Origin: Hirudo medicinalis
Taxonomy: Eukaryota > Annelida > Clitellata > Hirudinida > Hirudinidae
DNA: 64,000 bases
Direction of reading: 5' to 3'
Assembly (NCBI GenBank): GCA_011800805.1
Contig: MPNW01000112.1
Coordinates: forward strand, 1-64,000
Shown here: positions 35,269-51,317 of the stretch, piece after piece
Layout: each line of letters starts with the position of its first letter
Numbering within the stretch: position 1 is the stretch's first letter
Notes under the pieces: model-generated
What the model was told of the DNA's origin: nothing
Seen by the model: only the letters and a program-made list of their open reading frames with translations
Database searches by the model: none
Made by a program: the position numbers and the translations under genes

Positions 35269-37299
35269 AGAGGACGCTTTTAAATGGCTTCCCTGAATTA
35301 TTTTGTTTTTTTTTTGTTTTTTTATAATTTTTACAGAAGAAGTTAAGCGAGTTAATCTTAATTTTGATGTTAATTTTTTAATAGAAATTTGTTCCAATTT
35401 ATTTTTTGTTTTGTTTAAAAAATGTTTCTTATTTCAAGTCGTACCGAAAATATCAAAATGTGTTCAGCTCATGCTGATTGTACCTCCATGAAAAAAATGG
35501 TCTGGGTTATTTATTAACATGATAAGATAAGGACCCCTTTTATAAAAGCGGGAAGAAAAATTTACTGGAGTTTTCGTGCATAAATCAAGTTTTGTTTTGT
35601 CTTAATTTGCGAATTTAAGCCCAAATTTTTATAACATCGGCGCCAACGCATACAGGTAAATATGCAGTCTTATCGCGACTCGTTAAGTTGTCTGAGTTGA
35701 GGCCTGTTGCGCAACTCCAGATGTTCTTGTGTTGTGCTGATAATGTACAAATAATAGATCGACAAATTATATTCCTGCCTGGAGAAGAAGGCTAAAACGA
35801 TCTCTTTAAGTTATTTTTAAGCACGTTTTAGACCGGAGCTATGTCTTGGTTTGTATTCTCTTGAGCGCCTAATTTTCTCACCTTATGGCTCTACCCAAGG
35901 CAGAGCGGATGGCACCAGTCCATAATCTGATGGAATGTGCAATACTACGTCATCGGTATTTATGCCTAGCTGGATATAATTAATTTCATTCGGTCGGAAT
36001 GCTGAAGCATCAGGTATCAATGAGTTTGTGGATTCGATGAGGACTTAATTATAGCTTAAGGACTTAATTAACAGACTGGTAAAAAATAACGAGAGAAAAT
36101 TAGATTCTCTCAATGTAAATCGTGATTGTCTTCTATCAGTGAGGTGGTCCATTTGCGTGAGTATTTTAAGTGAAAGTAAGTAAACTATTGTTAAACTGAT
36201 GGAGAGGTTTGAAATTGTTGAGGATTTAACTTATGATGCGTTGGTTGTCTTCGTTGTCTTCTTGGTTGTCTTCGTTTCTGCTTATCACGTTTAAGAGAGT
36301 AAATGGATCATGATTCACCTTCTCATTCTATTACGAACCACTTGAGTTCTTCATATACCGTTTATAACGAGTTTTAGCACTAAATGGAGGTAATGAGTCT
36401 GTACTCGGCATTTGAGCTAAATTTTTGAATTGACCATAGTTCCATGAGGATGCCTACATGTGGAACATCACGTAGTTAACTTTTTGGACCAATGATTTGA
36501 AATACGCTGCAACACAATCCGCTGTTAATTAATAACATTTATCACCTTCGAAGCCTTGAAATGTATTTATTGGACTTTGTTGTTGCTAATGGCAACTGAA
36601 GCTACCGACATTTATTCGAAAGATTTGAACCTATTTAGCCATCCATCTACAACTTCTTTCTATCAAGATCTACCCTGAATCTATCAGATTCATAGGAATT
36701 TCTGGTAGGCAGGGTTTTGATGAAAGTGATAATGCCAAAGGTAGCAATAATGACGATGGTAGCGTTGGTGGGTGCTAAGGATATCGATGATGATGGTTAT
36801 GATCCCCTAATGATGGTTGTGAGTCATTTCACCACCATAAATAATTAATTGATAAGTGTCGTTTATTTCCCAAAAAATTTCCTAGGTCTTTAAAAATTCT
36901 TCAAAAAGTTTTGTTTGTTTTCCACTCAATATGAATATTGTTCAGAGCAGCAGATGGACGCACAATTACGTCGCGATAACATCCCATTAGCACTAAAGAG
37001 AAAAAATGAGAATAGGAGTCAATGAAATCGGAGATAACAAAATGGAAACTCTTAATGGGAAATTAATGAAACGAGGGAATTCTTCCAGCAATCAATGACG
37101 TGCATGAAAGTGCACATCCACTGCGAGGCGAAATAAAAGGTGTTGTTAGTCGTAGGTCCGCTCAACATCCGAGTCGTTGTAAGGAGTTGTTCGATCAGTT
37201 GAGAAAAATTTACAACTCGAAATTCTCGATCTATTATGAGTGGATTATAGGGGAGTTCATTTCAGATATCGGAACATTTTTTCGCAAATAAAATTTGAA
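35269..37299. other. Spacer between EFHC and the universal stress protein gene
   Basis: No recognisable gene. A frame at 37100-37291 is open but resembles nothing. GATGAT-type simple sequence lies near 36755-36800. Confidence 0.4.
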
Positions 37300-38071
37300 A
37301 TGAGAGTTCTTATTCCAATTGATTGGTCTGAAAATTCTGCCTACGCCTTTGACTGTGAGGTTTCTATTTATTGTTTTCAAGTCATGGATCCAAAATGATT
37401 ATTTATTTAATTGTACATGTATAAATAAATAATAACAAATTAATTTAATTGTTTATATAAATAAATAATATATAATTTAATAGATTAATTAAATAATAAG
37501 AAAATAAGGTTTGAAATTGCATTAAATTCTTAAATGTATTTTAATTTAAAAAATGAAATCTCGGACAGGGTACTTAGAGAAGCTCCACCTGCCAGATTGG
37601 GTCGTAATATTGGTTCACTTCATCGACGCAAGTAATTTTTTTTCATTTCATTTCTCAACTTCGTGCTGTAATTGGTTTGGTGTTGTGCCTCCATCACCAT
37701 GCCTAAGCAAGCGATCTTCTACGGGATCGTTTGGCATTCTCCTCGATGTTGTTCAACACTGAAAATGACTAGCACATGATTCCCATGTATAACCAGAGAA
37801 AGCTGTTGTGAAGTATCCCGGAACTCTGCTGATAGGGTCCCGGTCTGATGAAATATTCTCACGTAAACAACACTGGAAATCTCCGCTCGGAAAATTCGTT
37901 TGAAGTTTCGTCTGCCTTTCACAGAGGGCGCGATTTAATGTTTATTTGAAGAGTACATTTGAATTTTCTTAAATGTAGAAAAATATGCATGATAACTTTT
38001 TAAACGTAGGAGATTGTTTAATATTGTTTCTTATTTCTTTCTGTTCATAAGATATTTTGTTGCTACAAGTC

Positions 38072-38102
<31 letters not shown>

Positions 38103-38126
38103 TGATGGTGATGGTGATGGTGATGG

Positions 38127-38215
<89 letters not shown>

Positions 38216-38369
38216 TTCTGATGTTTTTTTGTATGNATTACGTCGAAGAGCACGAGAGGAGGATGTTGGAGGCCCAAAGGTCAGAGGTTCACAACCCGTT
38301 GAGGGTCGCTTACTTCCAGTAATTAATGACGTGTGATTTATTTCCTGATGCGATTGAAATTGGGGATTG

Positions 38370-38458
<89 letters not shown>

Positions 38459-39412
38459 CTGATGATGCTGATGATGATGATGATGATGATGATGATGCTG
38501 ATGATGCTGATGATGATGATGATGATGACGACGACGATGATGACTATTGTGGATTCAGTAGTAAGTTGATTGAAATGGAATGAGGTGAACTGGATTGAGG
38601 TACCGATCTTTTTCATCTTGGAAATATCTATTATGCTTTTGGTAGTATGCTATGCGATGACTACGATGTGACGATGATGATGACGATGGCGCCGATGATG
38701 AAGGCGGTTGCTTCAAGTTGTATTAAAGAAGTAACAAAAGATTTGTTTGGAATTTGTAAAGTTCATTGAAATTTAATATAAATTCCTTTCGATCCAAGAA
38801 ATTTCTGAACATCAGAAGGAAATTAGTAATGAAATGATTAATGAGTGGCAACATATTTCTATTATCTCTAATTAATTGTTAATATGTTTCTGTTAATCCA
38901 ATATTTGTGCCTGTTTCAATGTTAAAACATGTAATCCTATTCAATGTAATCCTATTACATGCAATCCTATTACTTGTAATCCTATTACTTGTAATCCTAT
39001 TACATGCAATCCTATTACTTGTAATCCTATTACATGCAATCCTATTACTTGTAATCCTATTACGTGTTCACAAGATTGGTGGTGCACAAAGTGTAAATTG
39101 AAAGCGAAAAGTCAACTGCTTTCAATTTGATTTATGCCTGACGTCATGATGACGTCACTGTGGTGCAAAAAAAGACATAGAAAATATAACTATAAATAAA
39201 CTCTTTGTCAATTTGTATGCTTAGCGAAGTTTTTGTACAATTATTAACATAATTATTATTAGCTTTATAATAATAATAACTATTTATTTAATAATTATTA
39301 TTTAATTGTTCGAAACAGGCAACGACAGAGAACTGCATGCAAAGGAAATAAAGTTAATGCAGCTCCAGGAACACTACGAAACCAAACTTCTGGAAAATAA
39401 AGTGAGTCTTTA

Positions 39413-39489
<77 letters not shown>

Positions 39490-39510
39490 NGAAAATAAAG
39501 TGAGTCTTTA

Positions 39511-39607
<97 letters not shown>

Positions 39608-41337
39608 AGTACAATATTATAAATAAAGTAATCAGGATGAACTGTGGAAATAAACAATAATAAATTCTATTGTCACGAATTGCACGTTGTTTAAGCTATT
39701 TCTTATCAGATACACTTGCTAAGCAGACTGCCTCCACTCTCGATAGCATTTTGTGATATCATAACAATATCATAACAACGATCATACGTCCCTTGGGTTT
39801 ACAATCTCTGGTATGCTAACACTTGAATATGTAATGGACAATTTAATTATGTGAATAATTAATAATAATAATTAAGTGAAGTAATAATAATAATAAGTCG
39901 ATATTACATCATATTATATTGTAATGCCTTTAAATTTAAATCTTGTGTGGATGTAAGGTCCTAGTATTGATATCCGAGCCATCAGAATTATTATTTTAAG
40001 AAACTTCCAATATCAACAACCACAACAACATCATCATCATCATCGTCAGCAACATCAAAAACATCATCATCAGCAACATCAACAACAACAACATCATCAT
40101 CATCATCATCATCATCACCACCATCATCATCACCACCACCATCATCATCATCATCATCATCATCAGCATCACCAGCAACAAACAGCGCTTGTTTGCCTCA
40201 CAACGACCTTCACCGCTCGGAGGTTACAAACGAGCATCTCCTTTCTAAGGACATTTCCTCACTCGCTATTTCTATCTTCCAACGAATGAACATGTAATCG
40301 ATCTTAAATGATTTTTAAAACATATTTTTTCGTTATCAAAATTTGACACTAAAGAATAAAAGAAAACTCAATCAAATATTTTATAACATATTATAATAAA
40401 TTTAAATAAGTGATAGTAATAATAATAGTATTAACATTCCGATAATAATAATTGTGATAATTGAATTAAGGCAGTTTAGGCAAACTGCATTTAAATTTAC
40501 CCCAAGTTAATCGGATCGAGATCAAATACTTGATCATTAAGAGGAGTGCCTCTTCAAAGGTTATGCGGTCCTTTTAAGGATGTTAAGCAAAAACATCGAC
40601 ATGATAGTAAATAGGTCGAGCGAGAAGACACAAACGCAATAGAAAATATAAAAATCCTCTCTTTCGATCGCTGCTCTAATTTCTGGGCAAAGAGTTTTCA
40701 AAAATTTAAATGATGAAAAGTTAAAACTTTCAACAGCGAATAGCAATGAATAAAATATTAATATTCAATACGACTAACAATTAATAATTAAACTGAAGTA
40801 ATTAATAATTAATTGATAAGCATGAATGACCACGACATCCTGAGATTCTCCAAGAAATCCTGGTCAAAGGCAGAACTCATGTGCAGAATGTGAAGACAAC
40901 CCGAAAACACTCGTGTTGGAACATCCTAACAACAGAGTTCTTTCTCATCGACGTTTTTTTCTGGCAATAAATTAACTTCATAAAGAAGAACATCATAGGC
41001 ATTCTTAAGCCCTCCATTTCTTTATCTTTGTCGAAAGTCTGTAATTGCAAATCTTCATTCTTTTGTTTAAAAGTGGAATTCAGTATATGATTAAAATTAA
41101 ATTTAAGCGTCATTTCACCTGCTTTTCCTTCCGATGCAGGTGAACTACCACTGGGTGGCAGGTAACGAGGGTTCTGCAGGTGAGTACATCATCAAAATGG
41201 CCCTCGAAGAAGAGGTGAGCCTTGTCGTCATGGGGTGCAGGGGCATGGGCAAACTCAAGAAGACTATCATCAAGAGCATCAGCGATTACGTCATCGAAAA
41301 GTCACATGTTCCGGTCATTGTGTGCAAACGCCCTTGA
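37300..41337 (+). CDS. Universal stress protein (UspA family)
   Basis: Four exons (37300-37354, 37569-37631, 39319-39401, 41140-41337) join in phase to give 132 aa. Strand beta-1 and its Asp are in MRVLIPIDWSENSAYAFDW. The next exon gives YLEKLHLPDWVVILVHFIDA, the third an amphipathic helix (HAKEIKLMQLQEHYETKLL). The last gives ALEEEVSLVVMGCRGMGKLK then SDYVIEKSHVPVIVCKRP. The nucleotide-binding motif G-x2-G-x9-G-S/T is present except that the third Gly is Lys (TIIKSIS). ATP binding may therefore be weakened. It is slightly short for the family (about 140-160 aa). Intron 2 (1.7 kb) is filled with tandem repeats and two assembly joins, so a missed exon is possible. A poly(A) signal AATAAA is at 41442-41447. 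UspA proteins are small cytosolic proteins whose role in animals is poorly known. Confidence 0.85.
38073..38236. repeat. (GAT)n / (GGTGAT)n microsatellite ending near a single-N join
   Basis: About 47 GAT copies with an internal GGTGAT block (38100-38129). The N is at 38236, 22 bases after the array ends. Poly-Asp, poly-Met and poly-Ile frames here are artefacts. Confidence 0.9.
38237..38321 (+). other. Coding-like stretch inside the universal stress protein intron
   Basis: Right of the N the frame reads YVEEHERRMLEAQRSEVHNP then LRVAYFQ, ending at a GTAATT donor-like site. The VEEHE segment resembles the helix region of invertebrate universal stress proteins. Its exit phase (two extra bases) does not fit the next exon, so it is not included in the model. 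It may be an alternative exon, a misplaced contig end or debris. Confidence 0.3.
38369..38541. repeat. Second (GAT)n microsatellite
   Basis: About 55 GAT units with GCT interruptions (GATGATGCT) in two clusters, ending in GACGACGACGAT. Confidence 0.9.
38926..39066. repeat. 15-base minisatellite (TAATCCTATTACTTG)n
   Basis: About nine copies with two subtypes, ...TTACTTG and ...TTACATGC, partly alternating. It lies within universal stress protein intron 2. Confidence 0.85.
39412..39606. repeat. (ATT)n microsatellite with duplicated contig end
   Basis: ATT runs on both sides of the N at 39490. Sequence starting GAAAATAAAGTGAGTCTTTA occurs at 39393 and again directly after the N at 39491, so the same locus end was placed twice. 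Confidence 0.9.
40019..40172. repeat. (CAT/CAA/CAG)n trinucleotide repeat
   Basis: Mixed CAT, CAA, CAC and CAG units over about 150 bases, in universal stress protein intron 3. Confidence 0.85.
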
Positions 41338-42808
41338 ACTCGTGGTCATTCGGCGCGCCACCTCTAGAAAATATTTCCTAACATTGTGTATTCGATCTGC
41401 TCTTTTGATAGCTACGCATTACAACATTGTGTTTACCAAGGAATAAAAGTTTGTATCGCCAAAAACGTGTAATTTTGAATTCACAAAAAAAAACAAGTTT
41501 TCACTTTTACTTTTCCAAGTAACATACTTTTTAGCGAAGTTTTTTTTTCAAGTTGGCACTTCAATTGAACCCTTGGCAACTCATTGAGGAAGAGCGGTTC
41601 TAATCCAGTAATGAAATAAATGTTAATTTGGGCCCGCACAGACCTCAGAAGTGGTAAGCTTGACGGGTTCTTTTGTTGATCACAGCCAATTTTTGACAAT
41701 TCGTGTAAAGGTCATCCCGATCTAGTTATGTTTAAACATTAATCTACTTTGCCTCCATTGCTTATTCTACATTTGTTGACATTTAGCGCATTATTGTTGT
41801 GCTTCCATGTGCGTATAAGAGAAACATAAAAACAAACAAAATTGTCTATTTAATAACAGAAATACCTATTTGTGAGGGAGAGTGTTAAAGTGAGACTTAT
41901 ACAACATCATTGACAAAAATCAACATTTATATTTACTTTCACATTTTTAAATTATCCTTGCCCATCATTAGAGTTAAGTTTTAAATCATGAAATAATTAC
42001 ACAGGCCTGCACAATATAAATTCACAAAAACCATTTTGTGACAAAACTGTACGTGGTACGACATTTTTAATTCAGCATCCCAAAATATATAAGAAACAAA
42101 CAAAATGAAACAAAAAGTTTTCATCGCAGGCCTGTGTCATTGGCCGAGCGACCGCTAAAGACGATTTCGTGAAAGTCAAATGTCCCCGACAATATGCTTA
42201 ATAAACAAATTTTATTAACGTTGAATTACGAATATTTTGCGTTTAATAAAAAATGTATCAATTTCAATTTATTAAATATCAATGGTCATTAAAAAATTTT
42301 GGTGAAGTCATATTTCTTCATATTTTTGGTTGGCTTATTAACATAACAAAACAATTCAATTCGATATTAAAAATTATGTTGTTGTAAATTTATATTGTAA
42401 AGTTATGACATGTAATATATAAGTAAGCTTTATTGTAAAAAAAATTGGGTTATCTGATAAAAAACATCAAAAATTTTGTTATCATTTTAATATAATTTTT
42501 GCAACAACTTCATTGTCTGCTAACGCATTATAGTTATATAAATTAGTAAAACTATTTTTAAAATTTTCAAAATTATTTTAACTACTGAGATAAATACTTG
42601 TACTGTAAATATGTTTTTATTTGTGAGCACTAAAACAACATTGGAAAAAGTATGAAATAGATTATTTTATTTAAAAAATTTACAAATATTTCATTATTTC
42701 TATAAATAGTAAATCTCATGAATTTATAAATAAAGCGCTTTAGTTGTATTTAAAGGTGGTGTTGCACATTAGTACATCCGTTCGCTTAACTAGTCGGCCA
42801 TTGGAAGG
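41338..42808. other. Spacer between the universal stress protein and ATP synthase beta genes
   Basis: Very AT-rich with no coding signal. The 3' end of the stress protein transcript (AATAAA at 41442) and the promoter of the ATP synthase gene must lie here. Confidence 0.4.
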
Positions 42809-45338
<2,530 letters not shown>

Positions 45339-47361
45339 GTTATGGACATTTGTGTGAATACACAATGATTTTAAAAGTCACAATGTTGTTCTCTATGTAA
45401 TCTTGTGTTCAAATGCCTGGATGAGTAGAGGATTTTATAGGATCATTCTGCAACTTGTGTTAGCCTGGTGGTCGATGCGTGTTCAGTGAAAATATGTACG
45501 GTCGGCAAATAAATTCTCAACTCTTGGTTTATTGGTCGAGCCTTGTGCACTTGTGCAGCTCTAACATTTGCTGTTTTGAGTTTTTGATTGGGTTTTTGGG
45601 AAGGATCGTGTGGGCTGCTGGGTGAATGATTCGGAGAACTTTGATTCTTGCAGAACTTTTGAAATAACTGTTCAAGTTTATTAAGTAGGATGAAGTTTCT
45701 GCATGGGTTTGTTTTTGTGGTCATGCCAAAATTTGGAGAAGTGTGCGATAGACTTGGGTGAAAGCATTAAGTCATAAAAGTTTTGTATTGGTAGAACTCT
45801 CGACAAAATGGAAGGTTTTGGTAATGCGAAGAGAAAAGTCGGTTTCGACCCTGGTTTTTAATTAACCTGCAGATGCGCCTCGGTGGTGTTCTGCTGAAAT
45901 GTAATTTGTTATCGTTCCTTGAAAATCATTTATTTTTCTTCTGAGGCAAGGTCTCATTTATCTATTTATAATCTCCAAGTGCATTAGGGGTCTCTTCAAC
46001 TCGACAGATTTGTGGCTTAATGCCTAATACCGGTTATAAGTTATTCTTCAAGAAATACGCTTATCATTCATCTCAATTGTTGGGCATATGGATCAAACAA
46101 GCAATACTTACAATTGATCTTATTTTCATACAGAAAGTCTGTTTTTACAAGAAAATCTACAAATTTGTGACCTATTACTAGTCTGTAATCTGTAAACTAT
46201 TACTAGTCGATAATATCGTTTGGCTTTATCGGTTAAACACTGTCTCTATTTATAATATTAAATGATTGTAAATTCGAATATTGAAAACGTCTAAAATTGC
46301 TTCCGTTTCATTCTCTTTTGAATTTGGTTAGCAGTCATCGTGCAACTTCGTGAAAAATGCTTATTAAGTGACCATCGACACACTGCTTGAGAACCTATCC
46401 AGCTGATTTAATAATTGTTCTCGCAACATTAAGTTATTCCTTAGTCATTCCGACTTAAGGTGCACGCCAAAATAATAATGAGTATTGGACAGAATTTGAA
46501 AAAAATAAGAATAAGTAAATTATTAAATCTGTTGTTAAACCTTACATTAACCTCTTTGAAATATCCAACTTTAGGTTTAGAAAGAACATATTATCAGTAA
46601 TCTATTACTTCAGCGCCCCTTGCAATAACTCAAAACATCAACATAATGACGTCCACATCTTTTCAATCTATTAAACAAATCTAATTTTTAATTCTATTAT
46701 CTTATAAATAGTCACGTTAGTTGGCTAAATGACGCTAAATTTATGGTTTAGATGATGAGGACAATTGGGATTTTTATTATGTTAATTAAGCCAGTTACCC
46801 ATACTTGATTTACGTGATATCGCCTTATCACAGTATTTTCAGAGACAAATGAGGAACAGTCGTTGAGTCCAAATTTGCAGAATGAAATACGTATTTTCAT
46901 TAATTGAAATCCTTATTTAATTCGTAGAATTTGTTGGACCACTCAATGCTTTGTCAATCGTTTTATAATGTCGAACCTAGGAGGTAACTCCATCCTATCT
47001 TCTAAATGTCCATAAATAATTTGTTATGGATGATTTTATGAAGAACAACTCGAGCAAAAATTGAAGAAATCATGTGTTTGAGATAAGTTGGAAACAATGA
47101 CATCAGTCCCGAGCCTCCTGTTATCAACGAAGATGATCGAAGCTGATGATCTGACTTTAAACGCTCTTAGAAGCTCCCTTTTAATTCCACCATCTCTATT
47201 TAGTCATATGAGGACGACTTGCTAACTTGAAGCCACCAAGTGAGACAAGATAATTGCCAGTACTTTCCTAGTACAGTCTCTTCTGAAGTCTCTAAGCTGC
47301 TGCATGAGGAAGATTGTAAATTGCTGGGTTCGTGTTGAAAACATTCTACAAAAAACCTGCC
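45339..47361. other. Spacer between ATP synthase beta and ETS genes
   Basis: No gene recognised. It should contain the 3' UTR on the left and upstream, possibly non-coding, exons of the ETS gene on the right. Confidence 0.35.
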
Positions 47362-50300
47362 ATGGAGGAAGTGATCAGCTATCTTCCGTTGATCAAGCAG
47401 ACGAACATTGAAAACTATGTCCAGGACTTGCGGCCAAAGAATCGAAATTCTAGCATAAAGTTTGCATCTCATCTGTCAAAGAAAACCTGCAGAGCTGAAA
47501 TTTCAGATAAGTCCGAAGAAACGGCGAAATCAAACTGGATTAAAATAAATCGTAATTTTTCTGCTGAAATAACAGAAAGTTTAGCACTTCCGAGAGCAAA
47601 AAAAGGAATTCGCCGTGTAAAATCCCCATTGTCGGATGAAATATCTTCTTTAAGTAGAGAAGACAAAGATGATGTCGACATCAATGACGCTGGAAGACGA
47701 GAAGGTAATAACAAGTTGGAAATTATTAATGAAGTTTGAATAATTTTTCTTTTAAATGATAAATAACAAAAATTAAATTTGTTCGTATTTTGTGGTAGCT
47801 TATTTTGTGCGACGATGACAACATTGAGATATGGCGAATGAGAAACATGCTACAAAAGATATATTCTAAGTTTATTTTTATTAAGTAAAATCAAAGTGAG
47901 CACTTAAATCTTCTGTATATCGCTGCAAAACGAAGCATCCAGTTTTTTAAGCGGCATTTTGCACGGCAAAATGAAGGACAACTTAAAATCCAACATCAAA
48001 TCTTAAAATATGACATAAATATCATAAAAATAATTTTTGAAATTCGTGAGATTCAAAGATCGGAATAGTTACCAATATTCGAGGGATTTCTAGAAATGGA
48101 TTAACATTGGGAGGGGCTTAAATTGATTATGCAAGATTTCGCTCAAATTATCTTCCAGTAGAACATGCAAGATAAACATTTATCGATATTAGTCAGCATG
48201 CTTAATTGACTTTAATTACATCTCCAGCCTGTTTTGAGAGTATGGCCTTAAGCGCGGTGATGACAATGATTATTATCAACACGTTCATTACCGTGCTGAT
48301 GATAAATAAAGCTATGTGAAATAATAGATTAACATTTCGATAATTGTAAACAAATCATAATTATAAATAAGTCACGTTGTAGTTGGAAACTGCCGTCAAT
48401 CGAGGTTGAGAGCCACTGAAACAGCGAGTTTCTGCAGTTCTCCCATTTAATAATCAAGAAATTAATTGCCACTGCTCCATTATGTCTTACCAGTGGCAGT
48501 CTCATAAAATTTCTGATGCAGCTACTCTAAAGATAATGTTGCTGTGATAATAAATAAAAAAATATATCATTCATTTGAACATTATAATGGAAATAACAGT
48601 TACCATCAAATACTCCAGCAATTGAGCTACACAAAACATTTGCCGCTACATTCTCGTTTTTTTGAAAAACTATTTTATATTTTTAATTGCAGATAAATGT
48701 TTTAATATGTCACACTTCCGATTATTTTCAAGAAAAACAATTAATAAGTTCTTTGTTGAATGTTAAACATTGAGGTAGGTATTGATCATAAATAATTTCA
48801 GATAATTCCAATATTTCCGAGCTCATTTGACAAAATATTCTCGTAAAACACTTCTCTCATTCAAAATTTGCAACTCCAAAAGCATTACCAACGTTTGCAA
48901 TACCAATGCAAACTGTGCTTGATTTAACAGTTGCTATTGTTCTATTTTGTATTTGTCAATATTTACTAATGTAATTAAACAATGTAACATCGTATATGCA
49001 AATTTTTTTCATCCAGAGAATTTATTCTCGCATTCTGAAGATGTTCTGCTCGTCAAGAAGGCCGAAGATGACGAGGACGTGTTGCTGTTCAGACAACATC
49101 CGAAAAGTGACGAAATCAACAATCAGAATCACGAAAACAAAGAAACGCAAATCCTCCGTCGGAACTCGTCAAACGATGGAGAAGGTCACTTAACATATCA
49201 ATCAGTTCTTCCGCTTGTCCTCGACATCTTTCAACCCACAAAGAACCAGAAAAATCAGGAATCGCCAACAAGAGACCTACAGACACTTTCGTTCCAGCAA
49301 CTCTTAACCCAAAGCAACCAGGACACCGACAGCAGTCTGGATCAAGTTCTGATCCTCAAGCCTTCTTCGCAACTTCCTCCAATTTCTGATTTCCAAGTTT
49401 CAATGAAATTGAACGATGAAACTGACAACACCACCTCTATGATGGAAGAAGCGAACCAAACAGGAAGTCTTTTCAGCGATTTATTTCCTGAACCAATCCT
49501 AGTCGAACCGCTCAACATGTCCGAACTCGATGGCTCTCAAGCAACCTGGAGTCTGGAAAACCTTTTCAATTTGTCCCTCTCTGTGCCCTATTCAACAGAT
49601 GAAATTTTTTCTCTGAACAAGAACAAAGTTTTCAACTCCACTTCTTCTCATCATGGAGTCTACTCGGATCTCTTTCAAACGCTTGTACTTCCTTCATCAG
49701 TGGGACACGTTGCCTCCTCCAGTGAACAGTGCAGCAATCCTTCTCTGCTTTCTTCTTCTTCACAACTCTTTTCTGATCCGATGATCCATCCAATCCTAGA
49801 AGACGAGAAGCAGGTAAACCAGGGAGATACTACGACAAGTTATGCGACATGGAATCAACTTGGAATCTTTCTGGACGGTGTTCAAACTCTGACGAACGAC
49901 GACAGCGGATGGTTTGGTAGTTACGTAACGTCACTCGAATGTGACGTGGAGCACAAGAAGGAGTCGGAAACATTTGATGGAAACGACGAGTGGTCACCAA
50001 GTACCTCCGCGCAAAAATGTGGCAAAGGTTCGACATTAGATTTATAACTTTTAACTTGGAAAATGTGTTTTAAGAGATTGGATTTGTTTCAGCTAATAAC
50101 ATCACTGCCGATCATTCCATCTTTGCTTCGATGTCTGAAGTGGATGGAGGACAGAAAGTGTCGAAGCTCGTTGGGAGGAACGGTTTGAACCTGAAAAGCA
50201 ACGGAGGAATTCTGTACCATGCAGAAAGACCCAGCCAAGATTCAAAGCCGCAGTTTTTTGATCAACTTCTCGACCACAAACGGGAGAAGACAAATTCGTG

Positions 50301-51317
50301 TTTGAACGAACCCAGGAAAAGCAAGAGATCCATTTGTTTGTGGCAGTTTCTCAAAGAATTGCTGCTCTACCCTGAGGCGTATCAGTCTTGGATCAGATGG
50401 GTTGATAAAAACAAAGGTTTCTTAATTGTTGATGTATTCGTCAGTTATTTACAGATTATCATCATGAAAATTACTTGAAATACTACTCAAATGTCATGGA
50501 TATCATAGATAATGTAATTAAAAAGCTTTAAGTCTGTAAATGCTTTTCAGGTAACTCTTGTCCCCAAATTAAAAGTTCTCATCCAAAAAGTAAATCTCGT
50601 AACGTCTGCTGCTTTGCAGTACCTGGTTTTGAAGTATTTTTGCATCTCACACTAAAAAAGTCCAACTTTGCCTAATATTTTCGATCTTAAAACTTTCCGG
50701 AAATCGTAAACTTTTTTGCTTCTGAGACTTTAGAGGTCCAACGATACATTAACCATTCTTTAACCCCTTTACGTCACAACTCTTCACAAATTCCTAATAC
50801 CTAATAGTAAATGACGTAATTTATAGTCGTTCCATAATCCATTTTGTGTGTTTGCGTGAATGTCTAGTATTAACGTCCGTGGAATAAAAAGATGATTTGG
50901 ACGGAGCAGGTGTAAATGCTCAATTTCAAGCCGTTCCCGGTCGGACTTCAACACCGGTTCAACATGCCAGAGAACCAGCCTTTTTACCCAGAAGTTAAGG
51001 ATTTAGCAAAACTAGAAATTGGTGGAAATTGGTGGATAGCTAGTAACCAAACTTTCGCCTTTAGCTATCTTAATATAATCCATTTTGGATAGAAGCTACT
51101 AATTAGTGCTTATCTTATTTGAATTAATGAAGGTGTCTTCAAGATCGAGGACTCGGTGAGTGTGGCACGTCTCTGGGGACAGCGGAAGAACAAACCAGCC
51201 ATGAACTACGACAAACTGAGCAGGTCAATTCGACAGTACTACAAGAAGGGCATCATCAAGAAGACGTCGAGTTCAAAAAGACTAGTTTATCAGTTCTGCC
51301 CTCAGTACCTGGGTTGA
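47362..51317 (+). CDS. SPDEF: ETS-domain transcription factor, SPDEF/Ets98B type
   Basis: Four exons (47362-47704, 49017-50027, 50093-50416, 51133-51317) join in phase to 620 aa. The ETS domain occupies about aa 530-617, almost to the C-terminus: [20 protein letters not shown], then [40 protein letters not shown] and RLVYQF. The recognition helix keeps both arginines as RSIRQYY, and KGIIKK follows. That wording is characteristic of the SPDEF (PDEF)/Drosophila Ets98B subfamily, which binds GGAA/GGAT sites. The 530 residues before it are Ser/Gln/Asp-rich and look disordered, like an activation region. I see no Pointed (SAM) domain, which vertebrate SPDEF has. Exon 1 is the least certain: its ATG follows an in-frame GTG/TTG region, and the true 5' end could lie upstream. 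Confidence 0.88.

Noticed and set aside
38014..38616. Poly-Asp, poly-Met and poly-Ile frames
   Set aside because: They are the three readings of the (GAT)n microsatellites on both strands.
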